A stretch of 64,000 nt of DNA, taken from DATARN01 sp963851105. GTDB lineage: Bacteria > Actinomycetota > Acidimicrobiia > Acidimicrobiales > Palsa-688. The notes under the pieces were generated by a model. It did not search any database. It was given only the letters and a program-made list of their open reading frames with translations, and had not been told where the DNA came from. The stretch is from assembly GCA_963851105.1 (NCBI GenBank), contig CAWKNP010000002.1, forward strand, positions 186,001-250,000, written 5' to 3'. The first letter of the stretch is position 1, and every line of letters begins with the position of its first letter. Shown here piece after piece: positions 52,460 to 61,016 of this stretch. The translations under genes and the position numbers were made by a program.

Positions 52460-53419
52460 TTACGCGCCGTCGTCGGGAGCGGGTCCAAGGTTGTCGCGCT
52501 CATCTCGGGCCGCCCATTCGAGGAGGGTGTCGAGGGCGTAGTGGCTGTCGTCGATGCCCTGATGTAGATCGCCGAGTTCGGCGAAGCGTTCGGGGACTGT
52601 CGACATGGTCAAATCCTGGGGCACGACATCGTCGATTTCGTCCCACGTGATCGGGGCGGAAACCGAGGCGGCGGGTACGCCACGGACCGAATAGGCGCTG
52701 GCGATCGTGTGGTCGCGGGCGTTCTGGTTGTAGTCGATGAACACCTTTCGGGGGTCTCGGTCCTTGCGCCACCAGATCGTGGTTGCGTGCTGTGGTATCC
52801 GCCGCTCGACCTCGCGGGCAAATGCCAGCGCGGCCCGGCGCACGTCGGAGAACGACCACCGGGGCTGGATGCGGACATACACGTGAAGCCCCGAGCCGCC
52901 CGAGGTCTTCGGCCACCCCGTGGCGCCCAGTTCGCCGAGTACCTCCCCGGTGACGTGGGCGACCTGGCGGACCGCGCTGAATGGGCATTCGGGCATGGGA
53001 TCCAGGTCGATCCGCCACTCGTCGGGGTGTTCGACGTCGCAACGTCGGGAGTTCCAGGGGTGGAACTCGACGGTCGACATCTGCACCGCCCAAACGACGC
53101 TCGCAACGCTGGTCACACACAACTCGTCGGCGTGGCGCCCTGACGGGAACTCGACGCGGACCGTTTCGATCCACTCGGGCGCGCCCGAAGGCAGTCGCTT
53201 CTGATGCACCTTCTCGCCGCCGACGCCGTTGGGGAAGCGGTGCAGCATGCAAGGGCGTCCCGCCAGGGCCCGAACGATCCCATCGGCGACGCTCATGTAG
53301 TAATGGGCGAGATCGAGCTTCGTCGCACCGGTGGCGGGAAAATAGACGCGGTCGGGGTTGGTGAGCCTTACGGGTGTTCCGCCTATCGACAGATCGATCG
53401 ACGGTGCGTCCTTCGCCAC
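52460..53419 (-). CDS. LigD-type DNA polymerase/primase domain protein
   Basis: 319 aa, the stand-alone polymerase domain used in bacterial non-homologous end joining. The catalytic pair is Asp138/Asp140 in WRIDLDPMP, with a third Asp in KVFIDYNQN; LPSGAPEWIETVRVEFPSG and TSGGSGLHVYVRI also match. AGGAG precedes the GTG at 53419. No Ku or ligase gene lies in the window. The longer open frame to 53584 overlaps the neighbouring small gene. Confidence 0.9.
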   Translation of the reverse strand: MAKDAPSIDLSIGGTPVRLTNPDRVYFPATGATKLDLAHYYMSVADGIVRALAGRPCMLHRFPNGVGGEKVHQKRLPSGAPEWIETVRVEFPSGRHADELCVTSVASVVWAVQMSTVEFHPWNSRRCDVEHPDEWRIDLDPMPECPFSAVRQVAHVTGEVLGELGATGWPKTSGGSGLHVYVRIQPRWSFSDVRRAALAFAREVERRIPQHATTIWWRKDRDPRKVFIDYNQNARDHTIASAYSVRGVPAASVSAPITWDEIDDVVPQDLTMSTVPERFAELGDLHQGIDDSHYALDTLLEWAARDERDNLGPAPDDGA

Positions 53420-53480
53420 GCGGTCACTCCTCGCCTCACGCGATGTACGCCCTCGATATTTGTGGCGCGGGCCGGTCGAC

Positions 53481-53642
53481 CTATTCCTCGGGGGGTTCGC
53501 TGACCTTCTTGTCGTCCGCCTTCGCCTTCTGCTGCCGCTCGATCTCGGCGGCCACCGCCTGGCGGAGGACGCTCGAGATGTCAATACCGCCGGGCTCGCC
53601 GGCTGCTACCCCGTCCACATTTGCTTTTCTGGCCAAGCCCAT
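53481..53642 (-). CDS. 53-residue conserved-looking soluble protein
   Basis: MGLARKANVDGVAAGEPGGI, then DISSVLRQAVAAEIERQQKA and an acidic/basic tail ending PPEE. It has an excellent ribosome binding site (GGAGG, 5 nt before the ATG). A single amphipathic helix is predicted from the heptad-like pattern. It lies 61 bp upstream of the LigD-type gene on the same strand, so a shared transcript is likely. Function unknown. Confidence 0.6.
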   Translation of the reverse strand: MGLARKANVDGVAAGEPGGIDISSVLRQAVAAEIERQQKAKADDKKVSEPPEE

Positions 53643-53688
53643 GGGTCCCTCCTCTGCCTCCTATGAGGGTACGGCACTCGGGGGGCGG

Positions 53689-54690
53689 TCAGCCGGCGGG
53701 CGTGGCACCGCTGCCGCGCCGGACCAGAAAGGTCCCACCGGCGGCCAGGACGACCAAACCGAACGCCCCGAGGGCGGCCCAGCGCAACGGACTCTTCTTG
53801 TGCGTGCTCTTGGCCGGCCTGGGAGCCAGAGTGGTCGTGGTGCCCGGGACCGTCGTGGCCGGGACGAAGGTGGTGCTGGGGCTCGGGCTCGAGGTGGTGG
53901 TCTCGGCGGGAACCGTGGAGGTGGTCGTCGTGGCCGCCGCCGTCGTGGTCGTCGCTGCGGTCGCCGTCACCTGCAGCGACGTCGTCACCACCAGGTTGCC
54001 GCCGCCGCAGCGCACCCCGATGCTGTAGGAGCCGGCGGCCGTGGTGGCGGGAATCTTGTAGGCCACCTGGAACTTCCCGGCCGCGTCACGGGCGACTTGC
54101 GGCCCGAACCCGTCGGGGGGGAACAGGGCGGCGGTGGCTGTCAGGACTGCGGCATCGCCCGCGGGGCAGAACACGGCACCCGATGTCGGCACCACCCCGG
54201 AGATGGTGACGCCGTTGCCGGGCTGGGCCGATGGCGGGGCCACGGTGATGCTCGGCTTGGTTTGCGGGCCGGCGGTCACCGTGAGGGTCTCGGTGGTCCC
54301 CACGACGGTCTGGCCGCAGCGAAGGCCGATGGTGTACGAGCCGACGGGTGCCGATGCCGGGATGACGAGTGTGGCCTTGAAGTCGCCATTTGCGGCCCGA
54401 ATGACCTGGGGCCCCAATCCGTTCGGGAACAGGTTGATGTCACCCGTCGTCTGCATCGACGTGACCTGCAGCGGCGTACTGACGGGGCAGTTGGCGCTCA
54501 CCGACACGTTGCCCGAGATCGTGATGGTGCCCCCCTGCGGTGCCGACAGGGCCTCGGCGATCCGACCGACGCCTGCCGAGGCTGAGGCCGACGGGATCTC
54601 CAAGCCGAGGCCGAGGCCGAACGTCGTCAGCGCGACGAGCACGCCGACGATTCGAGCCGATGCGGGTCGGGTAACCAGTGACCGGCACAT
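53689..54690 (-). CDS. Surface protein with two duplicated beta-sandwich domains and C-terminal anchor
   Basis: 333 aa from the ATG at 54690 (GAGGAG upstream). Signal peptide (IVGVLVALTTFGLGLGL), then two about 85-residue repeats that align through TISG, GPQV, GxFxxxxxIPA, GSYxIGxRCG and the two Cys in each. A Thr/Ala/Ser/Pro stalk (about 235-285) leads to a membrane anchor (WAALGAFGLVVLAAGG) with a short basic tail. Presumed cell-surface exposed. No enzymatic motif. The longer open frame to 55083 is rejected because a repeat and another gene occupy it. Confidence 0.75.
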   Translation of the reverse strand: MCRSLVTRPASARIVGVLVALTTFGLGLGLEIPSASASAGVGRIAEALSAPQGGTITISGNVSVSANCPVSTPLQVTSMQTTGDINLFPNGLGPQVIRAANGDFKATLVIPASAPVGSYTIGLRCGQTVVGTTETLTVTAGPQTKPSITVAPPSAQPGNGVTISGVVPTSGAVFCPAGDAAVLTATAALFPPDGFGPQVARDAAGKFQVAYKIPATTAAGSYSIGVRCGGGNLVVTTSLQVTATAATTTTAAATTTTSTVPAETTTSSPSPSTTFVPATTVPGTTTTLAPRPAKSTHKKSPLRWAALGAFGLVVLAAGGTFLVRRGSGATPAG

Positions 54691-54758
54691 GTCCGTTGCC
54701 TCCTCGGGGTTGACGGGACGGATGTCTCGCCCGACATCTTGCCCCAGCGCAGCCGCCC

Positions 54759-54828
54759 CGCCTCGCCGAAGCCTCCCCGCCCGCCTCGCCGAGGCCTCCC
54801 CGCCCGCCTCGCCGAGGCCTCGCCGCTT
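54759..54828. repeat. Three tandem copies of a 23 bp unit
   Basis: GCCTCGCCGAGGCCTCCCCG-type unit, with GCCTCGCCGA at 54760, 54783 and 54806. The spacing is exactly 23 bp, and each copy contains a short CGAGG/CCTCG dyad. It lies between a surface protein and a small membrane protein. Confidence 0.8.
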
Positions 54829-54842
54829 CTGGCCAGCGACGT

Positions 54843-55076
54843 CTAGCGACGACCGTTTCGCGGCCTCGCCGTCAGAACCGTCCCGAGGGCCAGCAACACG
54901 GCCAGGACCAGGATCGCCGCCCCGAGCTTGGTGCGGGGATGGCTGTCGCCGGCCACCGGACCGAGCACGCCCGGCAATGACTTGCAGGCCACGACCAGGT
55001 AGGTCACGCCCAGCACAGCCGCCAGCGCGGCTACGGCGCCCAACGTGACGATTGTCGCTCGTCGGGGCAGACTCAC
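54843..55076 (-). CDS. 77-residue two-span membrane protein
   Basis: GTG start; MSLPRRATIVTLGAVAALAA begins the first span, then VTYLVVACKSLPGVLGPVAG, HPRTKLGAAILVLAVLLALG and a basic end RPRNGRR. The pattern of two spans with basic cytoplasmic ends is natural. No family recognised. It follows the FAD reductase gene on the same strand and may be co-transcribed with it. Confidence 0.6.
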   Translation of the reverse strand: MSLPRRATIVTLGAVAALAAVLGVTYLVVACKSLPGVLGPVAGDSHPRTKLGAAILVLAVLLALGTVLTARPRNGRR

Positions 55077-55128
55077 CTCGCAATCGTCGACCTTCCCTCA
55101 GGACCTGTCAAGGCCGGTCCTCCCCCGG

Positions 55129-56834
55129 TCAGGCGTGGAGGGCGAGGTAGTCATGGACCGAGCGCACGGCGCTCGATCCCTCACCGACGGCGGTCGCCAC
55201 CCGTTTCATCGAGCCGAGGCGCACATCACCCACCGCGAAAACGCCCGGCTGGGAGGTTTCGAAGGGGAGCGGATCTCGGTCTCCAAAAGCTCGTCATTGA
55301 GGTGGTCGTCGGCCAGCGACCGGTCCGTTCGCACGAAACCGTTGCGGTCCAGTGACACGCAACCACGCAACCAGTTGGTGGCCGGGATCGCCCCGATGAA
55401 GGAGAACAAGCCGCCACACCCAACAGTCTCCCGTTCTCCGGTCGCGGTGTGCTCGAGCGTGATCGTTTCAAGGTGACCGTCGCCGGCCAGCCCTCGGACC
55501 TCGGTATGGGTCAAGACCTCGATGCGGGGATCAGCCTCAATCCGGGCGATCAGATAGTGCGACATGGTTTCGACGAGCTCTCGGCGCCGCACGACAAGGA
55601 GCACCCGGCCGGCCTGTTGCGAGAGGAAGATGGCGGCCTGTCCTGCCGAGTTACCGCCGCCGACCACGGCGATGGTGGCACCCCGACAGAGCCGAGCCTC
55701 AAGCTCGGTAGCCGCGTAGTACACGCCGGTCCCCTCGAATCGCTCGAGGTCCGCCACCGCCAGCCGCCGGTAGCGCGCTCCTGACGCGATGATCACTGCC
55801 CGGGCCGCGATCTCGCTGCCGTCGGCTAGGACGACGACATGAAACCCGCGTTCCGCCCGGAGCCCGGCGACCTCGCAGGGCGCGTGCAGGCGGGCCCCGA
55901 GCCGTTGCGCCTGGATGGCGGCGCGCGCGATCAGATCGCTCCCGGAGATGCCGTTGGGGAAGCCGACGTAGTTCTCGATGCGCGAGCTGGCGCCGGCCTG
56001 GCCGCCGACAGCCACGGCGTCAAGGGAGATCGTGTCGAGTCCCTCCGACGAACCGTATACCGCCGCTGCCAGCCCAGCCGGACCGGAACCGACGACCACC
56101 AGATCGGTGACCGACCCGGGGACCGGCTGGTAGGACAGCCCCAGCAGCGCGGCGAACTCCCCGGGTGTGGCGCGACGCAGCACAACGGTCGCGAAAACGG
56201 CGACGGGGACGTCTTCAGGCTGCGCTCCGATGCCGGCGAGGTACGCGCCGACGTCCTCCAGATCCTCGATCTCGACCCACTGGTAGGGAAGCCGCTCCCG
56301 TGTGGCGAAAGCGCGCAACGCCAGCGCGTCGGGCGAAAACCGGGAGCCAACCAGGAGGATGGCACCGGCGGCAAGTCCGGACAACAGCAACCGGCGGCGG
56401 GCCACGAAGGCGCGGAAGATCGTGTCCGACAGATCCGGCTTGGTGCTCATGAGCATTCGGAACTGGTCCGGCGCCACACTCAACACCCGCCCTGTGTGGC
56501 TCATGCGGGCGCTCAGGTACGGCCGCTGACCGGTTACGAGATTCAGCTCGCCGACGAACCGGCCGGGGCCGTGCGACGCGAGTACGGCCTCCTCGGGCCC
56601 CTCTCGGACGATCTCGACTTCGCCTTCGATCACCACGAAGAAATTCGGTGGCTCCCCGCCGGCGCGGTAGAGCATCTCCCCTGCCTCGACCGCTATCTCC
56701 GAACCGAACGTTGCAATCGCGGCCACCGCCGATGAATCGAGCAGTGGCCACGCCGCGTCCTGCTCGAACACCTGGTCGTCCTCGATACCGTCGCGTCCGT
56801 CGCTCCCGGATGACACGTCTTGACCGTCGGCCAT
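55129..56834 (-). CDS. Cyclic-nucleotide-domain/thioredoxin reductase-like FAD protein, frameshifted near the end
   Basis: N-terminal cNMP-binding fold (about 30-140, with GEMLYRAGGEPPNFFVVIEG), a short linker, then an FAD/NAD reductase of the TrxR group (VVVGSGPAGLAAAVYGSSEG, GGQAGASSRIENYVGFP, VVGGGNSAGQAA). The redox CxxC of true thioredoxin reductases is not seen. The annotated frame stops at 55206 with nonsense sequence after about residue 516, but the other frame continues FETSQPGVFAVGDVRLGSMK to a stop at 55129. One extra T in TTTT (55285-55288) would restore it. Sequencing error or mutation cannot be distinguished. Confidence 0.85.
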
Positions 56835-57034
56835 GACTGAATCATGCCGTTCTCAGCGGATCTTCGCGACGCTGCACCGTGGCGCCTCGACACGCTTCTC
56901 TCCGCCTCCGTCCCCGAATGACCCGGTGGTCGTACCCAAGCGACCGTCCCAGTTCCCGCGCACTGGGCAACAATGTCTATTGCCGATCAGCGCTGGCGGG
57001 GGGAAAATCTTCTTTTCAAGGGGAAGGGGGATCG

Positions 57035-57649
57035 GTGCCAGGTTCCATGGTGTACCGCCTGCCGGTGGCCGACGTGACCGCTCCGCACATGGACCAACTC
57101 TCGCGGGCGATGGTGAAAATCGAGGCGCTCTCGGACAATCGGGGCTATAACTTCATAGCCGGGTTCCACGGCGCTCCGGCATGGAATTGCTGGCACCACC
57201 AGCACAGCCGGCACACGCCCGTCCAGGCCCGGCTGTTCCTGCCGTGGCACCGGGCCTACCTGTGGTGGCTGGAGCAGGCGCTGCAGGATCAGGTCGCGGG
57301 GACCGCCCAGCCCTACTGGGACTGGACCACCGAGGCAATGATCCCGCCCAGCTATTCCGCTCGCAAGGCTGGAGCCATCGCCAACCCCTTGCTGGCGACC
57401 CAGGCTCTCGTACCGAGCGCGTCGCCGCCCATCCGCCACCGCACGACGAGGCGAGCGGGCCGGACCCCGGGAACCCGCCTACCGACGGCTGCGGAGGTAG
57501 CCGATGCGTTGAATGACAGCGATTGGGCGTCTTTCTCTGATCGCGTCGAGGATTTTCACGACCACGTCCATGTCTGGGTTGGCGGAGATATGTCAGATAT
57601 ATCACGACGGCCGCATTCGACCCGATCTTTTTTTCCCACCATTGCATGA
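57035..57649 (+). CDS. Tyrosinase family, N-terminal part (broken reading frame)
   Basis: Copper monooxygenase. From the GTG at 57035 (GGGGG upstream; the ATG at 57047 is an alternative) it has CuA residues in AGFHGAPAWNCWHHQHSRH and LPWHRAYLWWLE, then the first CuB pair in FHDHVHVWVGGDMSD. The frame is lost at 57599 and stops at 57649. Removing AT at 57599-57600 lets it continue into ITTAAFDPIFFSHHCMIDRL, the rest of CuB. No signal peptide visible. Confidence 0.75.
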   Translation: MPGSMVYRLPVADVTAPHMDQLSRAMVKIEALSDNRGYNFIAGFHGAPAWNCWHHQHSRHTPVQARLFLPWHRAYLWWLEQALQDQVAGTAQPYWDWTTEAMIPPSYSARKAGAIANPLLATQALVPSASPPIRHRTTRRAGRTPGTRLPTAAEVADALNDSDWASFSDRVEDFHDHVHVWVGGDMSDISRRPHSTRSFFPTIA

Positions 57650-57831
57650 TCGACAGGCTCTGGTATCTCTGGCAAGTCCGCCATGGCAGCGGGGGAATCC
57701 CCTCGGATTTGCTCGGTGAGGCGCTGGTGCCATTCGGCAAGACCGTGGCCGATGTCCTCGACGTCCAAAGGCTGGGTTACGAGTATGCCGCCAGCGCCAC
57801 GCCAATCCCGATGGGCGGTGGAGATTCTTGA
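57601..57831 (+). pseudogene. Tyrosinase middle fragment in the next frame
   Basis: Continues the CuB region: FFSHHCMIDRLWYLWQVRHG, followed by LLGEALVPFGKTVADVLDVQ and LGYEYAASATPIPM. It has no start of its own that would keep CuB (the first ATG is after the His pair). It depends on removing two bases at 57599-57600. It stops at 57831, overlapping the next fragment. Confidence 0.6.
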
Positions 57832-58273
57832 GATCCGTTCGTCCGGCCCCTTTGCCCACGGTGCCACCGCGACGCTGTCCCGGGCGGATTTGGAGATCTA
57901 CGGGATCAACCATTTCCGGCCCTCGTTCGTCGCGCTCATTTTCTTCAACGACGCCCGAATATCCGCCGATGACTGGGCCGAACAACGTCCCACCTTCGCC
58001 GGGAGCTTCGCGATCTTCGGTCATCAACGCTGCGTCGGCGACGAAGGCCACTGCGAGGTGCCCGTCGCCAACCGCCGTTTCGACGACCGCCCTTCGCACC
58101 CGCTCACGCGTGCCTTCAAGCGCGTCATCGTCACCGAAGCCCTCCGCCGCTGCTTGGGCGACAGTCCCGAACTAACCGTGACGGTGGTCGCCTCCACCGA
58201 CCCGGCCACCACCATGGAGTTCGAGGGGCCGCTGCTGGATATCACCGGGCTCCAGCTGACGACCTTTCTCTGA
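57818..58273 (+). CDS. Tyrosinase C-terminal beta-domain (possibly separated by a frameshift)
   Basis: 151 aa from a GTG at 57818: VEILEIRSSGPFAHGATAT, SFVALIFFNDARISADDW, FAGSFAIFGHQRCVGDEGHC and FKRVIVTEALRR. I recall this jelly-roll-like domain fused to the C-terminus of actinobacterial tyrosinases. Deleting one G in the GGG at 57813-57815 would join it to the preceding frame (TPIPMAVEILEIRSS). It could also be a separately translated subunit. Confidence 0.6.
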   Translation: MEILEIRSSGPFAHGATATLSRADLEIYGINHFRPSFVALIFFNDARISADDWAEQRPTFAGSFAIFGHQRCVGDEGHCEVPVANRRFDDRPSHPLTRAFKRVIVTEALRRCLGDSPELTVTVVASTDPATTMEFEGPLLDITGLQLTTFL

Positions 58274-58375
58274 GGCGCTGCGGGTCGGGCGGCAGCTCGA
58301 TCCAGACCGCTTTGGCCGCCGACCCGCGGTCGATCTGACGCAGCAACGATTGCGTACGCGGGGGCGACGAAACCG

Positions 58376-58834
58376 CTACGAGGTTTGCCACTCCCGGCGC
58401 CGTAGCTCGTAGATGGCGATGGCAGTGGCGGTGGCCACGTTCAAGGATCCGACCCGGCCAAGCTGGGGAATGAAGGCGACCAGGTCACAGGCGGCGAGGG
58501 TGGCGGGCGACAGGCCGTGATCCTCATGGCCGACGGCGAGGCAGATGTCGGCCGCCGACTCGAGCTCGTGCAGGGGGACAGCGCCCTCGGCGAGCTCCAG
58601 ACCGACGACGCGGAAACCGTCGGCGCGCGCCGCCGCCGCGGCGTCGGGTCCGCGCTCGAACTTGGTCCAGGTGAGGTAGCGCTCGGTGCCCATAGCGGTC
58701 TTGCCCGCCTTGGCGTGGGCGGGCGAAAGGGCGCTGCCCGCCAGGTAGAGGTGATCGACGCGGAACGCGGCGGCGGTGCGGGCGATGCCGCCCACGTTCC
58801 ACGGAGACTCCACACTGTCGAGCAGGAGGGCCAC
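58376..58834 (-). CDS. SpoU/TrmH-family RNA 2'-O-methyltransferase, N-terminus frameshifted
   Basis: 152 aa: VALLLDSVESPWNVGGIART, then VGHEDHGLSP and LGRVGSLNVATATAIAIYEL, the AdoMet knot motifs. The natural N-terminus MKQLGPTDLKRLHREWNHRT is present upstream in another frame beginning at 58904. One fewer G in the GGG at 58834-58836 (minus strand) would join them. Whether the gene is broken or misread is not decidable here. Confidence 0.8.
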   Translation of the reverse strand: MALLLDSVESPWNVGGIARTAAAFRVDHLYLAGSALSPAHAKAGKTAMGTERYLTWTKFERGPDAAAAARADGFRVVGLELAEGAVPLHELESAADICLAVGHEDHGLSPATLAACDLVAFIPQLGRVGSLNVATATAIAIYELRRREWQTS

Positions 58835-58911
58835 CCTCCCGTCGTGTCCGGTGGTTCCACTCGCGGTGGAGGCGCTTGAGGTCGGTCGGGCCGAGCTGCT
58901 TCATCGGGGTT

Positions 58912-59403
58912 TCATCGAGGCCGGACCGCGAGCAGTCGGTACCCTTTGCGCGAGCCGATCCTGGTGGTGGCGTGGCCCTCGGTGGTGAGCCAATCAGCCA
59001 GAGAGTCACCGCCCAGGTGCTTGTGCACGACGAGAAGTGCCTCCCCGTCGGGCGCCAGCCGACCGAGCCAATCGCTGAGCAGGCGGTGGAGGGGCTCCTT
59101 GCCGACCTTGATCGGAGGGTTCGACCAGATGGCGGCGAAGCGGATGTCGGGGCTCACCTCCTCCGGTGGCACCGCCCGGATGTTGCTAAGCCCGAGGCGT
59201 GAGGCGTTCTCCGCCGTCAAGGCCAAGGCCCGCTGGTTGATGTCGATCGCCCACACCGTCGCCGCCGGTGACCGCTGCGCCATTGTCACCGCGATGGGCC
59301 CGTAACCGCAGCCGAGGTCCAAGAGATCGCCGGTCGGCGGCAGTGGTGGGGCGGCCCGCAGGAGCTCGACGGTGCCCGGGTCGACCCGCTGGCCCGAGAA
59401 CAC
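58912..59403 (-). CDS. RsmC-like class I SAM methyltransferase
   Basis: 163 aa from the first usable GTG at 59403. AdoMet-binding DLLDLGCGYGPIAV and the catalytic WSNPPIKVG (NPPxK) are those of the 16S rRNA (guanine-N2) RsmC family, followed by VVHKHLGGDSLADWL. The same frame continues upstream to HYFDAEPAVASRPSEVALGL, which is family-like. The position matching the usual first Met is a GTC at 59499, with TACCCT 6 nt before it, so the true protein may be about 195 aa. Confidence 0.8.
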   Translation of the reverse strand: MFSGQRVDPGTVELLRAAPPLPPTGDLLDLGCGYGPIAVTMAQRSPAATVWAIDINQRALALTAENASRLGLSNIRAVPPEEVSPDIRFAAIWSNPPIKVGKEPLHRLLSDWLGRLAPDGEALLVVHKHLGGDSLADWLTTEGHATTRIGSRKGYRLLAVRPR

Positions 59404-59505
59404 CCCGCGATCGGTGACGAGGGTGACGAGACCGAGCGCAACCTCCGATGGTCGCGAGGCAACGGCGGGCTCGGCGTCGAAGTAGTGGCTGTCGGTGACG
59501 GGGTC

Positions 59506-59511
59506 AGGGTA
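59506..59511 (-). promoter_or_regulatory. Possible -10 element upstream of the RsmC-like gene
   Basis: On the minus strand TACCCT ends 6 nt before the codon at 59499, which is GTC rather than ATG or GTG. Confidence 0.35.
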
Positions 59512-59527
59512 GCGAGGCCGGGGCCGA

Positions 59528-59533
59528 TATCCT
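59528..59533 (+). promoter_or_regulatory. -10 element, leaderless arrangement (def)
   Basis: TATCCT ends 7 nt before the ATG at 59541. Confidence 0.55.
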
Positions 59534-59540
59534 GAGGGCC

Positions 59541-60110
59541 ATGGCGACCTACCGCATTCGCTTGTTCGGCGACCCGGTGCTCAAGCAGCGTGCCAGCGAG
59601 GTCTCCAATATCGACGGGACGCTCGTGAAGCTCTCCGAGGACATGGTCGTGACGATGCACGCGGCGGCGGGCCTCGGTTTGGCTGCGCCCCAGGTCGGTG
59701 TCCAGAAGCGGCTGTTCGTGTACCAGATGGGCGAGGAGGACGAGCCGAAGGTGCTCGTCAATCCGGTCATCAGCGAAGCCCGGGGCGAGTGGGAGTATGA
59801 CGAAGGTTGCCTGTCGCTTCCCGGCCTCTACTTTCCGATCGTGCGACCCAAGGAAGTCCACCTGACCGGCTACGACCTGGCCGGCAACGAGGTGTCGATC
59901 GAGGCAGACGAACTGCTGGCCCGGATGTTCCAGCACGAACTCGACCACCTCGAGGGCCGCCTCCTGCTCGAGCTGCTCGACAAAGACCAGCGCAAGTCGG
60001 CCCTGAAGGAATTGCGCCGCCGGGAAGTCGAGGGCGACAAGGCCGGACGCCGGATGGTCTCGGCCGGCGGGCGCCGGGCTCACTCCGCCGACGACGGTTG
60101 GGAGCTCTAA
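59541..60110 (+). CDS. def: Peptide deformylase
   Basis: Removes the formyl group from nascent proteins. 189 aa. Motif 1 GLGLAAPQVG (44-53), motif 2 EGCLSLPG (Cys90) and motif 3 QHELDHLEG (His132, Glu133, His136) supply the metal site and catalytic Glu. A short C-terminal tail of about 30 residues extends beyond the core. It is followed by fmt, which adds the formyl group, and rsmB; a common bacterial order. Confidence 0.96.
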   Translation: MATYRIRLFGDPVLKQRASEVSNIDGTLVKLSEDMVVTMHAAAGLGLAAPQVGVQKRLFVYQMGEEDEPKVLVNPVISEARGEWEYDEGCLSLPGLYFPIVRPKEVHLTGYDLAGNEVSIEADELLARMFQHELDHLEGRLLLELLDKDQRKSALKELRRREVEGDKAGRRMVSAGGRRAHSADDGWEL

Positions 60111-60152
60111 GCGATCGCTCCCGATCCTCTGACGGGCGCTCGGCCCCGCCGG

Positions 60153-61016
60153 TTGGTGTTCCTGGGGACACCGGATGCTGCGGTACCAACGTTGCGGGCC
60201 CTGCACGATGACGGCTACGACATCGCCCTGGTCGTGACCCAACCGGATCGCCGGCGTGGCCGGGGCGCTGCGCTGACGCCGAGCCCGGTCAAAGCGGCCG
60301 CCGTCGAGCTCGGCCTGCCGGTCAGCCACCGGGTCGACGACGTGGTCGCGGCAGGTGCCGAGCTGGGCGTGGTGGTGGCCTTCGGCAAGTTGATCAAGTC
60401 TCACGTGCTCGCAGCCGTGCCGATGGTGAACGTGCACTTCTCCTTGTTGCCTCGGTGGCGGGGGGCGGCGCCGGTGGAGCGGGCGATACTGGCGGGCGAC
60501 GCCGAGACCGGCGTGTGCGTGATGGAGTTGGAAGCGGGATTGGACACCGGGCCCGTGCTGGGCTGCCAGGTGGTGCCGATCGGACCGGACACGACGGCGG
60601 CAGCGTTGCGTCAGGAACTGTCGGTGGCCGGGACGTCATTGTTGCTGGCGATGCTGCGCGACGGGCTGCCCGCCGGGGAACCGCAGGTCGGGGAGACCTC
60701 CTACGCGGCCAAGATCGACCCGGCCGAGCTCCAGCTGGACTGGACGTTGCCGGCGGCCCAGCTCGACCGGGTCGTGCGGGTGGGTCGGGCGTGGACGACG
60801 TTCCGGGGGCGGCGGCTCGGGGTGGTGGCGGCAGCGGCGGGCGCCGGTGGCGCCTTGGCGCCGGGGGAGATCGATGGGGTGCTCGTGGGGACCGGCGACG
60901 GGACCCTCGAGCTGCTGTCGGTGCATCCCGAGGGGCGGGCCGTGATGGGCGCCACGGCCTGGGTCAACGGTGCCCGCCCCGGTACCGACGAACGGCTCGG
61001 GGCGGTCACGCCATGA
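60153..61016 (+). CDS. fmt: Methionyl-tRNA formyltransferase
   Basis: 287 aa, slightly shorter than most. Opening VFLGTPDAAVPTLRAL from a TTG at 60153 (GTG at 60156 is possible); active site NVHFSLLPRWRGAAPVERAI; C-terminal tRNA-binding domain from about residue 190 (YAAKIDPAELQLDW). The stop overlaps the ATG of rsmB (ATGA). Confidence 0.94.
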   Translation: MVFLGTPDAAVPTLRALHDDGYDIALVVTQPDRRRGRGAALTPSPVKAAAVELGLPVSHRVDDVVAAGAELGVVVAFGKLIKSHVLAAVPMVNVHFSLLPRWRGAAPVERAILAGDAETGVCVMELEAGLDTGPVLGCQVVPIGPDTTAAALRQELSVAGTSLLLAMLRDGLPAGEPQVGETSYAAKIDPAELQLDWTLPAAQLDRVVRVGRAWTTFRGRRLGVVAAAAGAGGALAPGEIDGVLVGTGDGTLELLSVHPEGRAVMGATAWVNGARPGTDERLGAVTP

